DNA of 64,000 bases from Myxococcales bacterium (GTDB taxonomy: Bacteria > Myxococcota_A > Polyangia > Haliangiales > Haliangiaceae), in the NCBI GenBank assembly GCA_016794525.1, contig JAEUJY010000005.1, positions 38,731 through 102,730 of the forward strand. The letters are read 5' to 3'. Made by a program: the position numbers and the translations under genes. This document shows positions 16,660-28,014 of this stretch, in pieces (the stretch's first letter is position 1; each line of letters starts with the position of its first letter). Under the pieces are notes generated by a model, which saw only the letters and a list, made by a program, of their open reading frames with translations, searched no databases and was not told where the DNA came from.

Positions 16660-19431
16660 GTGCCGCCGATCGAGGACGCGTCGACCGTCGACCTGGCCGC
16701 CAGCGGCGGCGGCGACGACGTCGGCCAGACCTTCGGCCCGGGCGACCTGGTGGCCGGCCGGTTCCGCGTCGAGCGGCTGCTCGGCCGTGGGGGCATGGGC
16801 GAGGTCTACGCCGCCCACGACCGCGAGCTGCGGCTGCGGGTGGCGCTCAAGGCGGTGCGCGGTGAGATCGCCGCCGATCGATCGGCGCGCGAGCGGTTCC
16901 GGCGCGAGGTGCAGCTCGCGCGGACCGTCACCCACCCCAACGTGTGTCGGCTGTTCGATCTGGCGATCGATCAACGCGGCGAGCGCGACACGCTGGTCTT
17001 GACGATGGAACTGGTGACCGGCAGCTCGCTGGCCGACCGGCTGCGCGAGCGCGGCGCGCTGGCCGCGGCGGCGGCGACGGCGTTGCTGGCGCAGATCGCG
17101 GCCGGGCTCGCGGCCGCCCACGCGGCCGGCGTGATCCACCGCGACCTGAAGGCGGCCAACGTGCTCCTGACGGACGGCGCGCCGACGCGGGCGGTGGTGA
17201 CCGACTTCGGGCTGGCGCTGCCCGGCGGCGCGCCCGGGGAAGTGGCCGGCGGTGGTGGACCGGCGTCGACGATCGCGGGCACGCCGGCGTACATGGCACC
17301 CGAGGCGGCCGCGGGCGCGCCGCCGACCCCGGCCGTCGACGTCTATGCGTTCGGCTGCGTGGCGTTCGAAGTGTTGACTGGCGCGGCGCCGTTCACCTGG
17401 ACCACGATCGACGCGGCGCGGGCGGGCGGCGTGGCGCCGCGGCTGCGGGCGCGGCGGCCCGACGCCGACCCCGGGTGGGACGCCCTGATCGCGCGCTGCC
17501 TCGACGCCGATCCGAGCCGCCGACCGGCCGACGGCGCGGCGCTGGTGGCGGCGATCGCGGCGATCGCCACGCCGGCGTCCCGGCGGTGGCGGCGGTGGGT
17601 GGTCGGCGCAGGGGTGCTGGCGATGGTGGCCGCGGTCGCGATCGCGATCGCGTCGCGTGGTGGCAGCGCTGCGCCCGACGACCGGCCGGGGCGGCCGCGC
17701 GCCGATCGCGCGTGGCGCGCGGCGCAGGCCGCGCTGGCGAGCCTCGACGCGACGACGGCGCAGGCCCGGCTCGACGAGGTCATCGCCGACGCGCCCGGGT
17801 TCGCGCCGGCCCACGCGGCCCGCGCCGCGGCGGCGCTGGTGCTCGGCGATCTCGACGCGGCGGCGGCGGCGGCGGATCGCGCGGCCGCGCTGGCCCCGGC
17901 CGGGCGACGGCGCTGGGCGCTGCTGGCCGAGGCCCGCCGCGCCGACGCGCGCGAGCACTGGGCCGGCGCGGCGCGCGCCTACGAGGCGCTGCGAGGCCTG
18001 TTCCCCGACGACGTCGAGGCGCAGCTGGATCTGGCGCGGACGTACACGGCGGCCGGAGAGCTGGATCGCGCCGACGCGGCCCTCGCTGGCCTGCGCGCGC
18101 TGGCGCCCGACGACGCCCGGGTCGAGCTGGCGGCGGCCGCCGTGGCGGCCGAGCGCGGCGACGTGCTGGCGGAGCTGGCCGCGGCCGAGCGCGCCGTCGG
18201 GCTGGCGACCGCCGCCGCGGCGCCGGTGGCGGCCGCGTTCGCCGAGGTCGTCATCGCCGAGGTGGCCGCGCAGCAGGGCGACCTCGATCGCGCCGACGCC
18301 GCGCTGGCGCGCGCGGTGCCGGTGCTGGAGGCCGGGCGGCAGTGCGCACGGCTCGCGCGCGCCTACCGCGATCGCGGCGACGTCGCGTGGCGGCGCGGGC
18401 AACTCGAGCGCGCGCGCGCCGCCACCGAGCAGGGGCTGGAGGTCGCGACGCGTTGCCACGACCGCCGCGGCCAGGTCTCGGCACAGGCGGCGCTGGGCCT
18501 GGTCGCGGGCGCGCGCGGCGATCACGCGGCCTCGGTCGCACAGCTGACCGCCGCGCTCGCCGGCTACCGGGCGCTGCGCGACGACGCGCAGGTGGCGTGG
18601 GCGCTGCAAGCGCTGGGCAACGCCGCGTTCGCGATCGGCGACGTCGCGACCGCCCGCGATCGCTGGAACGAGGCGCTGGCGCTGGCCCGTCGGCTCGGCG
18701 CGCGCGACCGCGTCGGCGAGCTGCTCGCCAACCTCGGCGAGGCCGCGCTGGGGCAGGCGGAGCTCGCCGCGGCGCGGCTGGCGCTGGCCGAGGCCGGCGG
18801 CACGTTCGCCGCGATCGGCGATCGCTCGAGCCAGGCCACCGTGCTGATGATCGAGGGCCAGCTGGCGCTGGCGGCCGACAACCTCGGCGACGCCGAGCAG
18901 CGGGTGCGGCGCGCGGCCGATGAGCGCGAGGCGATCGGCGAGCTGGTCGCGGCCGCCGCCAGCTGGGCGGCGCTGGCCGAGATCGCGCTCGAGGAGGGCG
19001 CGCTCGATCGCGCGGCCGTGGCGCTTGCCGAGGCCGAGCGACGGCTGGCCGGCGCGACGCCACCGCCCCACGTCGGCGCGGCCGTGGCGCTGGCGCGGCT
19101 CGACCTGGCGCTGGCCCGACGCGACCGCGCGGCAGCGTCGATCCGCGCCGCGATCGTCGATGGCGGCGATCGCGCGCAGGCGATCGAGCTCGCGCTGCGC
19201 GACGCGGCGCTGGCGCGCCAGGCGGGCGACCTGCCGCGCGCCCAAGCCGCCGCCACCGCCGCGGCCGCCGCGGCGCGCGACGCCGGCGCGATCGAGGCCG
19301 GCCTGTGGGCGCAGCTGGCGCTCGCGCAGGCGACCCCCGCCGGTCGCGCGGCGGCGCTGCGGGCGATCGCCGCCGAGGCCTCGGCGCGTGGCCTGCATCG
19401 CGTCGCCCGCCACGCGCGCGAGGCCCGCTGA
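16660..19431 (+). CDS. Transmembrane Ser/Thr protein kinase with TPR sensor region
   Basis: The protein has about 923 residues. The N-terminal cytoplasmic kinase (about 28-300) has all key elements: LLGRGGMGEVYAAHD P-loop, Lys in RVALKAVR, catalytic loop HRDLKAANVLL, TDFGLAL and GTPAYMAPE, so it should be active. A single membrane segment (VVGAGVLAMVAAVAIAIA, about 314-332) follows. Then come about 590 residues of Ala-rich helical TPR-like repeats, presumably outside the membrane as an input or scaffold domain. This layout is common in myxobacteria. The GTG at 16660 is preferred because a TAGGCT hexamer (16647-16652) sits 7 nt before it; an in-frame ATG at 16624 is the alternative. It is convergent with the isoamylase, 13 nt apart. 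Confidence 0.85.
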   Translation: MPPIEDASTVDLAASGGGDDVGQTFGPGDLVAGRFRVERLLGRGGMGEVYAAHDRELRLRVALKAVRGEIAADRSARERFRREVQLARTVTHPNVCRLFDLAIDQRGERDTLVLTMELVTGSSLADRLRERGALAAAAATALLAQIAAGLAAAHAAGVIHRDLKAANVLLTDGAPTRAVVTDFGLALPGGAPGEVAGGGGPASTIAGTPAYMAPEAAAGAPPTPAVDVYAFGCVAFEVLTGAAPFTWTTIDAARAGGVAPRLRARRPDADPGWDALIARCLDADPSRRPADGAALVAAIAAIATPASRRWRRWVVGAGVLAMVAAVAIAIASRGGSAAPDDRPGRPRADRAWRAAQAALASLDATTAQARLDEVIADAPGFAPAHAARAAAALVLGDLDAAAAAADRAAALAPAGRRRWALLAEARRADAREHWAGAARAYEALRGLFPDDVEAQLDLARTYTAAGELDRADAALAGLRALAPDDARVELAAAAVAAERGDVLAELAAAERAVGLATAAAAPVAAAFAEVVIAEVAAQQGDLDRADAALARAVPVLEAGRQCARLARAYRDRGDVAWRRGQLERARAATEQGLEVATRCHDRRGQVSAQAALGLVAGARGDHAASVAQLTAALAGYRALRDDAQVAWALQALGNAAFAIGDVATARDRWNEALALARRLGARDRVGELLANLGEAALGQAELAAARLALAEAGGTFAAIGDRSSQATVLMIEGQLALAADNLGDAEQRVRRAADEREAIGELVAAAASWAALAEIALEEGALDRAAVALAEAERRLAGATPPPHVGAAVALARLDLALARRDRAAASIRAAIVDGGDRAQAIELALRDAALARQAGDLPRAQAAATAAAAAARDAGAIEAGLWAQLALAQATPAGRAAALRAIAAEASARGLHRVARHAREAR

Positions 19432-19444
19432 GCGGCCGCCCGGG

Positions 19445-21727
<2,283 letters not shown>

Positions 21728-21862
21728 GAGGTGGCGTCATGCAACGCGCGTGCGCGCGGCCGGTCGGGGCGCGGCGTGTGGTGTCGCGGGGCTGGCGCGC
21801 GCGGGCCGACCGGCCGTTGCCAAACGCAACGTGACCCGCTGCGTCGAGGGCGGATCGGCGCG

Positions 21863-22426
21863 CTACTCGAGCGCGCGCTCGACCGACGGCACCAGCTTGT
21901 CGAGCAGCTTCGCGAACGCGACGACGTCGATCGCCTCGCTGGTCTGGTAGCCGACGATGACGTCGCGATCGCCGCGCCGCCACGTCGCGCGGAAGTGGCG
22001 CGAGCGGCCGACGCCCGCGGTCGAGATCGTCGTGACCTGCTCGTAGCCGACCGTGAGGTCGCCGACGGTGACGTGGGGCAGGGCGGCCAGCTTGGCGGCG
22101 TGGTCGGCGCTGGCGCCGGCGGCGGTGACGTCGAGGTCGTAGTCGCTGTCGGTGCGGTAGACCTTGTCGAGCTCGGCCTTGGCGCGCTGGCCCAGCGCGA
22201 TCGCGCGGGCGGCGGCGTCGGTGTCGACCGCGGCGGCGGCGGCCCGGGCCTTGGCCTCGGCGTACGCCTGGGCCTCGCGCGCGACCCGCGCGGCGTCGGC
22301 GGTGCGGGCCGCGGCCTCGCGCTGGGCCTGCTCCGCGCGCGTGCGGGCCTCGCGCTCGGCGCGGGCGCGCTCGTCGCTGCAGGCCAGAAGGCCCACGAAC
22401 CCCACGGCGATCCAGCGGCGGCGCAT
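21863..22426 (-). CDS. Small lipoprotein with coiled-coil stalk
   Basis: The 187-residue protein has a lipoprotein signal (MRRRWIAVGFVGLLAC) followed by SDERARAEREARTRAEQAQ. That is a highly charged, Ala/Arg/Glu-rich helix of about 60 residues, likely to form a coiled coil. The C-terminal ~100 residues look globular with alternating beta and alpha patterns (VTVGDLTVGYEQVTTIST; HFRATWRRGDRDVIVGYQT). No named family is recognised. Lpp-like anchoring or envelope spacing is one possibility. It sits between the isoamylase start and a 52-residue membrane protein on the same strand. Confidence 0.65.
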   Translation of the reverse strand: MRRRWIAVGFVGLLACSDERARAEREARTRAEQAQREAAARTADAARVAREAQAYAEAKARAAAAAVDTDAAARAIALGQRAKAELDKVYRTDSDYDLDVTAAGASADHAAKLAALPHVTVGDLTVGYEQVTTISTAGVGRSRHFRATWRRGDRDVIVGYQTSEAIDVVAFAKLLDKLVPSVERALE

Positions 22427-22443
22427 GGCGCGAGCCTACGCGA

Positions 22444-22602
22444 TCAGCGCAGCGCCGCGAAGTACACCGCGATCGCCGCGGCGATCACGACGATCGCGAC
22501 GACGATCACCCACGACGGCCCGGCGCCCTCGGCCACCCGGCGGTCGCGGCTGGTGAGCTGGCGTGTCTCCGACGGGTACTCCCCGCTGCCGAGATCGCTC
22601 AT
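22444..22602 (-). CDS. Single-pass small membrane protein, 52 residues
   Basis: A short frame from an ATG at 22602 to a TGA at 22446-22444 encodes MSDLGSGEYPSETRQLTSRD, a short charged segment, then one hydrophobic helix (about residues 30-49) rich in Val, Ile and Ala, and ends FAALR. The soluble-N-terminus, one-helix layout, tight packing (17 nt before the next lipoprotein gene) and coding-like codon use support a real gene. Function is unknown. Confidence 0.5.
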   Translation of the reverse strand: MSDLGSGEYPSETRQLTSRDRRVAEGAGPSWVIVVAIVVIAAAIAVYFAALR

Positions 22603-22672
22603 GCGTCGAGTCTGCCACCACGCGCGGCGCCGCGCCCGGGAATACGGTGGCGTCGGGCTGCGTCGTCCCGCG

Positions 22673-23098
22673 GTGACCCGTCGCGCACGCCTCGCGGTGA
22701 TCGCCGCGGCCGCGCTGGCCCTGGGCGCGGCGAGCTGGGCGTGGGGGCGGCTGGGCTGGCCGGCGCGGACGCTGGTGCGCGGCCACCTGGGCGACCTCGC
22801 GGCGGCGGCGCTGGTCTACGCGATCATCGCAGGGATCAGCGGCGCGCGGCGCAAGACCTGCGCCGCCGTGGCGCTGGCCGTGGCGCTGGTCATCGAGGTG
22901 GCCCAGCGCCACGCGCCGTCGGACGTCAGCGCCGCGCGCGCCCTCACCCTCGGCGCGCGCTTCGACCCGTGGGACCTGCTGGCGTACGTCGCCGGCGTCG
23001 CGCTGGCGGCGGCGGCTGACATGGGCTTTCGCGGCGGCGATGGCGCGGGTTTGTGCTTGCGTAGCGGTCGTGGGCGCGGCTACGGTCCGCCGCCGTAA
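22673..23098 (+). CDS. DUF2809-family membrane protein
   Basis: The protein has about 141 residues and three to four hydrophobic helices. It shows the DUF2809 signature: RTLVRGHLGDLAAAALVYAI, AVALVIEVAQ, and RFDPWDLLAYVAGVAL. Function of the family is unknown. The start is taken as the GTG at 22673, with a TACGGT box about 25 nt upstream; no earlier in-frame start is convincing. The last ~25 residues (GFRGGDGAGLCLRSGRGRGYGPPP) are Gly/Arg-rich, not membrane-like, and overlap what may be the promoter of the next gene, so the tail may be recently acquired by read-through. It is followed 35 nt later by the SIR2-like/TPR gene. Confidence 0.65.
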   Translation: MTRRARLAVIAAAALALGAASWAWGRLGWPARTLVRGHLGDLAAAALVYAIIAGISGARRKTCAAVALAVALVIEVAQRHAPSDVSAARALTLGARFDPWDLLAYVAGVALAAAADMGFRGGDGAGLCLRSGRGRGYGPPP

Positions 23099-23133
23099 CC
23101 ACTCACAACCAGTCAAAGACAACGGGGTTTAGG

Positions 23134-26100
23134 ATGCCAGAGCACACGATCCCCGAGTCTCTCGTCGAAGCGATCAAGGCAGGGCGCGCAGCCCTCGTCG
23201 TCGGCGCGGGAATCGGTGTACCTTCCTGGAAGCAGCTCCTCGAGCGCATGAACAAGGAGCTCGAGAGCCGCGGGCGCGACGGCGACGCCGCCGCCGCCAA
23301 GGATCTCGACAAGCTCCTGCACAAGGGCAACCTGGTGCGCGCCGTCGGGTTCCTGGCGCGCGCGCTGGGTGAAGAGACCTGCGACGAGCTGGTCAAGGAC
23401 ACCTGGAAGTCGCCGGACGAGACGCCGCCGATGGCCAAGGCCATCGCCGAGCTGCCGTTCCGCCACGTCTGGACCACGTTCCCCGGCGACGTCCTCGAGA
23501 CCGCGCTGGTGACCCACCGGCCCGAGGGCTGGCCCGAGTCGAAGGTCGTCACCTACCAGGAGCTGGGCGGGCTGTCGCGCCGCCGGCGCGCGGTGGTGAA
23601 GATGCTCGGCAACTTCGACACCTACGTCGTGACCCCGCGCTCGGTGCGCCGCGCGCTGTCCCGCGCCGTCGACCTGCGCGACTACGCGCGCGAGCTGTAC
23701 GTCGAGGGCACGCTGGTGTTCGTCGGCTTCCGCTTCGGCGATCCCGATCTGTCGGCGCTGCTCGACCGCGTCTTCGGCATGTTCGAGCCGCCGCAGAACG
23801 CCCACTACTTCCTGGGCGCGGGCATGGGCCCGGTCACCGTCGACGAGCTGATGGCCGAGCACCACATCGAGGTGGTGAACCTGGCCGGCAAGAGCGGCGA
23901 CGACGTCGCCGAGAAGAGCGTCATCGAGTGGCTCGAGGCGCTGCGCGACGCGTGCGTCGCCGCCGGCGCGACCTTGGCCGAGACCCGCCCCGACGCCGAC
24001 GATCTCGACGGCTGGCTGGCGCGGCTGGGCGACAACGACGCCGAGGCCCGCGACGCGGTCGACGCGATCGAGCGCGCGGCCCGCGAGGCCAAGGACGGCG
24101 ACCGCATCGTCGAGGTGCTGCTGGGCCGGCTCGAGCTGGCCGAGGAGCCCACCGCGAAGGCCGCGCTCCTGCGCGACGCCGCCAAGGTCTACGAGGAGCT
24201 GTCGGGCGATCTCAAGCACGCCTTCGAGGCGCTGACCGGCGCGATCCACCTCGACCCCGCCGACGACACGCTGGTCGCCGAGGCCGAGCGCCTGGCCGCC
24301 GCGTCGGGCTCGTGGGCCGACCTGGTGAGCGAGGCCTCGGAGCTGACCACCGAGCTGACCGACGCGCCGCTGGCGTCGAAGTGGTGGACCCGGCTCGGCG
24401 TGTGGTACGGGCTCAAGCTCGACCGCGCCGACTACGCGCTGCCGTCGCTGCGCCGCGCCCTCGAGCTCGACGCCGCCAACCTGGCCGCGCACCGCGCGCT
24501 GGCCGAGCACCTGCGCCGCTCGCAGAAGTGGGCCGACCTGGCCGACGCGCTGCGCGCCGCGCTGCCGCACGAGCCCGACGACGCGGCCAAGGTCGACGTC
24601 TACCTGCAGCTCGGCGATCTGCTCGAGAGCCAGCTGGCGCAGTCGGCCAAGGCGGTCGAGGCCTACGAGGCCGCCGCCGCGCTCGGCGACGGCGCGACCC
24701 CGGGGCTCGACGACGCGCTGGCCGCGCTCGAGCGGCAGTACCGCAAGGACGAGAAGTGGGCCAACCTGGCCAAGGTCCTCGAGCGCCGGGCCGAGGCCCT
24801 CGACGAGATCGGCGAGGCCGGCCGCGCCACCGCGGTGCGCCGCGAGCTGGCGACGCTGCGCCACGAGAAGCTGGGCGACCTCGAGGGCGCGATCGCGCGC
24901 TACGAGGCCGCGCTCGAGAAGGACGGCGCCGATCGCGACGCGCTCAAGGCGCTGGTCGATCTGTACGACAAGACCGGCCGCTCCGACGACTACCTGCGCA
25001 CGCTCGAGCGGCTGGCCAAGGTCGCGCCCGAGGCCGAGCGCCTGGCGACCCTGCGCAAGGTCGCGGCCGAGCTCGAGGACAAGGACGGCGCCGCCGATCG
25101 CGCGATCGCCGCATACCAGAGCGTCATCGACCTCGATCCCGGCGCCGACGACGCCTACCGCGGCCTGGGCCGGATCCTGCGCGGCGCCGCCCGCTGGTAC
25201 GACCTGACCGCGCTGCTCGAGCGCCACGTCGCGGCCGCCAAGAACCCGGTGCAGCGCGTCGAGCTGTACCAGGAGGCGGCGGTGATCTACGAGAAGGAGC
25301 TCGACGATCCGCACCGCGCGATCGAGGCCTACCTCAACGCGCTGGCGATCGACGACAAGAGCCGCGCGGCGCTGACCGCGCTGCCGCGCCTGTACAAGCG
25401 CACCGAGGCCTGGGAGAAGGCGGTGACCACGCTGGCCCGCCACGCCGAGCTCGAGGGCAACCGCGGCGCGGCGCTCCTGGCCGAGGCCGGCGCGCTGGCG
25501 CTGACCGAGCTCGCCGATCGCGAGGGCGCCGAGCGCTACCTCGACAAGGCGCTGGCGATCGACGGCGATCACCTGCTCGCGCTCAAGACCCTGGCCGACG
25601 TCAACGTCGCCAAGGGCGCGTGGACCAGCGCGCTCGACTACCTCTTGCGCGCCGAGGCGGTGGCGCCGCAGCGCGGCGACCGCATCGAGCTGCTGTCGCG
25701 GGCGGCCGAGATCTGCGAGCAGCGGCTCGAGGATCCCAGCCGCGCGCTGGGCCTGCTCGAGCGCGTGCTCAAGCTCGACCCCGATCACGTCGTCGCCGGC
25801 GAGAAGGTGGCCGATCGCCTGGTCGCCGCCGAGCGCTGGGACGACGCGCTGCCGGTGCTGGAGATGCTGGCCCGCCGCTCCGAGGGCGGCGACCGCCTCG
25901 AGCGGGCCCGGCGTCAGAGCCAGCTGGGCGCGGCCTACGAGCACCTGCACCGCACCGAGAAGGCCGCCAAGCACTACCGGCTGGCGGTCGAGGCCGACCC
26001 CGACAACCTCGACGCCGCGCTCGGCCTGGCCGGGACGCTGACCACCGAGGCCAAGGCCATCGAGGGCACCGCCACCGAGGGCAGCGAGGAGCGGTGGAAG

Positions 26101-28014
26101 GAAGTCGACAAGCGCTACCGCGAGATCCTCGCGCGGTTCCGCACCGGCCTGGCCGACGGCCAGGTCGCCGACATCTGGTACCGGCTGGGCCTGGCGGCCC
26201 GCGCGCTCGGCGACGATCGCAAGGCCGAGAACGCGCTGCGCCGCGCGCTCGAGAAGGAGCCGGCCCACGAGGCCACGCTGGCGGCGCTGGTCGAGCTGGG
26301 CGGGCAGCGCGGCGACTGGAAGATGGTCGTCGAGGCCAAGCGCGGCCAGGTCGAGCGCGCGCCCGACGCGCTCAAGGCCAAGCTGCTCGACGAGATCGGC
26401 GACATCCAGCGCGGCAAGCTCAAGGACGCGGCCGCGGCGATCGGCGCGTACCTCGAGGCCCAGCGCCTGGCGCCGGGCGGCCACGCCCTCCTGCACAAGC
26501 TGCTCGAGGCCTACGGCGAGCAGAAGCAGTGGCGGCGCGGCGTCGAGGTGCTCGATCAGCTGGCGGCGCTGGAGACCGCGCCGGCCCGCCGCGCCAAGTA
26601 CCACTACGCCGCGGCGGTCATCGCCCGCGACGAGCTGGCCGACACCGAGGTCGCGGTCGAGCGCTTCAACCTCGCGCTCGACGACGCCCCGACCACGCCC
26701 AAGGCGTTCGAGGCGATCGACAAGCTCCTGAGCGACGCCCACGACTGGAAGAACCTGGCGCGCGCCGTGCGCCGGCACCTCAAGCGGCTGGGCGACGACG
26801 CCGCGCCCGAGCGCGCGCTCGAGTTGTGGACCCGGCTCGGCGATCTGTACCTGGATCACCTCGGCAACAGCGAGCTGGCGATCGAGGCGTTCGAGATCGC
26901 GGCGCAGCTCGATCCCGACAACCACAGCCGCCACGAGCAGCTGGCCGACCTCTACCTCGAGGCCGGCGAGGCGCGCCGCGGCGACGCGATCGCGCAGCTG
27001 CAGCAGCTCCTCACCTTCGCCCCGGATCGGGTCGAGGTCTACAAGGCGCTGTCGAACCTGTACAAGGACGAGAACGAGCTCGACAAGGCGTGGTGCCTGG
27101 CCCAGGCGCTGGTGTTCCTCGGCGCGGCGAGCCCCGAGGAGAAGGCGCTGTACGCCAAGTACCGGCCGGCGCAGTTCATCCCGGCGACCCGCCGCCTGAC
27201 CGAGGAGCTGTGGGGCAAGGCGATCATCCACCCCGCCGAGGACCGGCTGGTCGGCGCGATCTTCGCCACCACGCTGGGCGCGCTGGCCGGCTCGACGGCG
27301 CAGCCGCCGACCGCGTTCGGCCTCGACGCCGGCGCCCGGGTCGACCTCGACCACGACAACCGGCTGCCGGCCCGCGTGACCAAGTACGCCGCCGGCGTGC
27401 TGGCGCTCGATCCGGCGCCGATGCTGTGGTTCGACGCCGGCGACGGCCTGCGGGTCGCCAACACCGTCGACAAGGGCAAGCTGGCCCCGTCGCTCCTGTG
27501 CGGCAAGGGCGCGCGCAGCGACGAGCGCGAGCTGGCGTTCGAGATCGGCAAGCACATGGCCTACCTGCGGCCCGAGCGCTACGTGACCTACGCGCTGGCC
27601 TCGACCGCGAAGATCGAGAGCGCGTTCGCGGCGGCGCTCCTGGCCGCCGGCGGCCCGGCCCCGGCCGACGCCTCCGACGACGCCCGGAAGCTGGCGGGCG
27701 CGGTCAAGAAGACCGTCCCGAGCTCGATGCTCGAGCAGGTCGCGGTGCTGGCCGGCAAGCTGGGGCCGCGGCTGGGCAACGGCCTGGTCACCCACTGGCG
27801 CAGCGCCACCGACCTGACCGCCAACCGGGTCGGCCTGATCCTGGCCAACGACCTCGAGACCGCGGCCAAGATGGTGGCGACCGAGACGTCGACGACGTCG
27901 AACCTGCCGGTCAAGGAGCGCCTGCGCGAGCTGCTGGCGTTCTCGGCGTCGGAGGCGTACTTCACCGTGCGCCGCCACCTCGGGCTGACGGTGCGGGCCG
28001 AGGCGTCGGCGTGA
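23134..28014 (+). CDS. Very large SIR2-like / TPR protein with degenerate M48-like C-terminus
   Basis: The 1626-residue protein has no signal peptide. Residues 1-~290 look like a SIR2_2-type NAD-binding domain: LVVGAGIGVPSW (22-32) and TLVFVGFRFGDPDLSALL (about 193-210). The expected catalytic sites are changed: where related domains have KLHG the sequence has KMLG (L158 for His), and where they have TTNYD it has TTFPGD (114-119). About 1000 residues of TPR-like repeats follow, many with the pattern AIxAYxxALxxDPxxxxA. The last ~290 residues contain ELAFEIGKHMAYLRPE (about 1466) and DLTANRVGLILANDLETAA (about 1560). These align with the helix and downstream segment of M48 peptidases but lack HExxH. 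It probably acts as a scaffold rather than an enzyme. The ATG at 23134 is followed by a credible N-terminus; the next gene overlaps by 4 nt. Confidence 0.75.
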   Translation: MPEHTIPESLVEAIKAGRAALVVGAGIGVPSWKQLLERMNKELESRGRDGDAAAAKDLDKLLHKGNLVRAVGFLARALGEETCDELVKDTWKSPDETPPMAKAIAELPFRHVWTTFPGDVLETALVTHRPEGWPESKVVTYQELGGLSRRRRAVVKMLGNFDTYVVTPRSVRRALSRAVDLRDYARELYVEGTLVFVGFRFGDPDLSALLDRVFGMFEPPQNAHYFLGAGMGPVTVDELMAEHHIEVVNLAGKSGDDVAEKSVIEWLEALRDACVAAGATLAETRPDADDLDGWLARLGDNDAEARDAVDAIERAAREAKDGDRIVEVLLGRLELAEEPTAKAALLRDAAKVYEELSGDLKHAFEALTGAIHLDPADDTLVAEAERLAAASGSWADLVSEASELTTELTDAPLASKWWTRLGVWYGLKLDRADYALPSLRRALELDAANLAAHRALAEHLRRSQKWADLADALRAALPHEPDDAAKVDVYLQLGDLLESQLAQSAKAVEAYEAAAALGDGATPGLDDALAALERQYRKDEKWANLAKVLERRAEALDEIGEAGRATAVRRELATLRHEKLGDLEGAIARYEAALEKDGADRDALKALVDLYDKTGRSDDYLRTLERLAKVAPEAERLATLRKVAAELEDKDGAADRAIAAYQSVIDLDPGADDAYRGLGRILRGAARWYDLTALLERHVAAAKNPVQRVELYQEAAVIYEKELDDPHRAIEAYLNALAIDDKSRAALTALPRLYKRTEAWEKAVTTLARHAELEGNRGAALLAEAGALALTELADREGAERYLDKALAIDGDHLLALKTLADVNVAKGAWTSALDYLLRAEAVAPQRGDRIELLSRAAEICEQRLEDPSRALGLLERVLKLDPDHVVAGEKVADRLVAAERWDDALPVLEMLARRSEGGDRLERARRQSQLGAAYEHLHRTEKAAKHYRLAVEADPDNLDAALGLAGTLTTEAKAIEGTATEGSEERWKEVDKRYREILARFRTGLADGQVADIWYRLGLAARALGDDRKAENALRRALEKEPAHEATLAALVELGGQRGDWKMVVEAKRGQVERAPDALKAKLLDEIGDIQRGKLKDAAAAIGAYLEAQRLAPGGHALLHKLLEAYGEQKQWRRGVEVLDQLAALETAPARRAKYHYAAAVIARDELADTEVAVERFNLALDDAPTTPKAFEAIDKLLSDAHDWKNLARAVRRHLKRLGDDAAPERALELWTRLGDLYLDHLGNSELAIEAFEIAAQLDPDNHSRHEQLADLYLEAGEARRGDAIAQLQQLLTFAPDRVEVYKALSNLYKDENELDKAWCLAQALVFLGAASPEEKALYAKYRPAQFIPATRRLTEELWGKAIIHPAEDRLVGAIFATTLGALAGSTAQPPTAFGLDAGARVDLDHDNRLPARVTKYAAGVLALDPAPMLWFDAGDGLRVANTVDKGKLAPSLLCGKGARSDERELAFEIGKHMAYLRPERYVTYALASTAKIESAFAAALLAAGGPAPADASDDARKLAGAVKKTVPSSMLEQVAVLAGKLGPRLGNGLVTHWRSATDLTANRVGLILANDLETAAKMVATETSTTSNLPVKERLRELLAFSASEAYFTVRRHLGLTVRAEASA

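Noticed and set aside
22436..23122. 228-residue minus frame over the DUF2809 gene
   Set aside because: It is antisense to a recognisable family; only its 52-codon neighbour frame (22444-22602) looks real.
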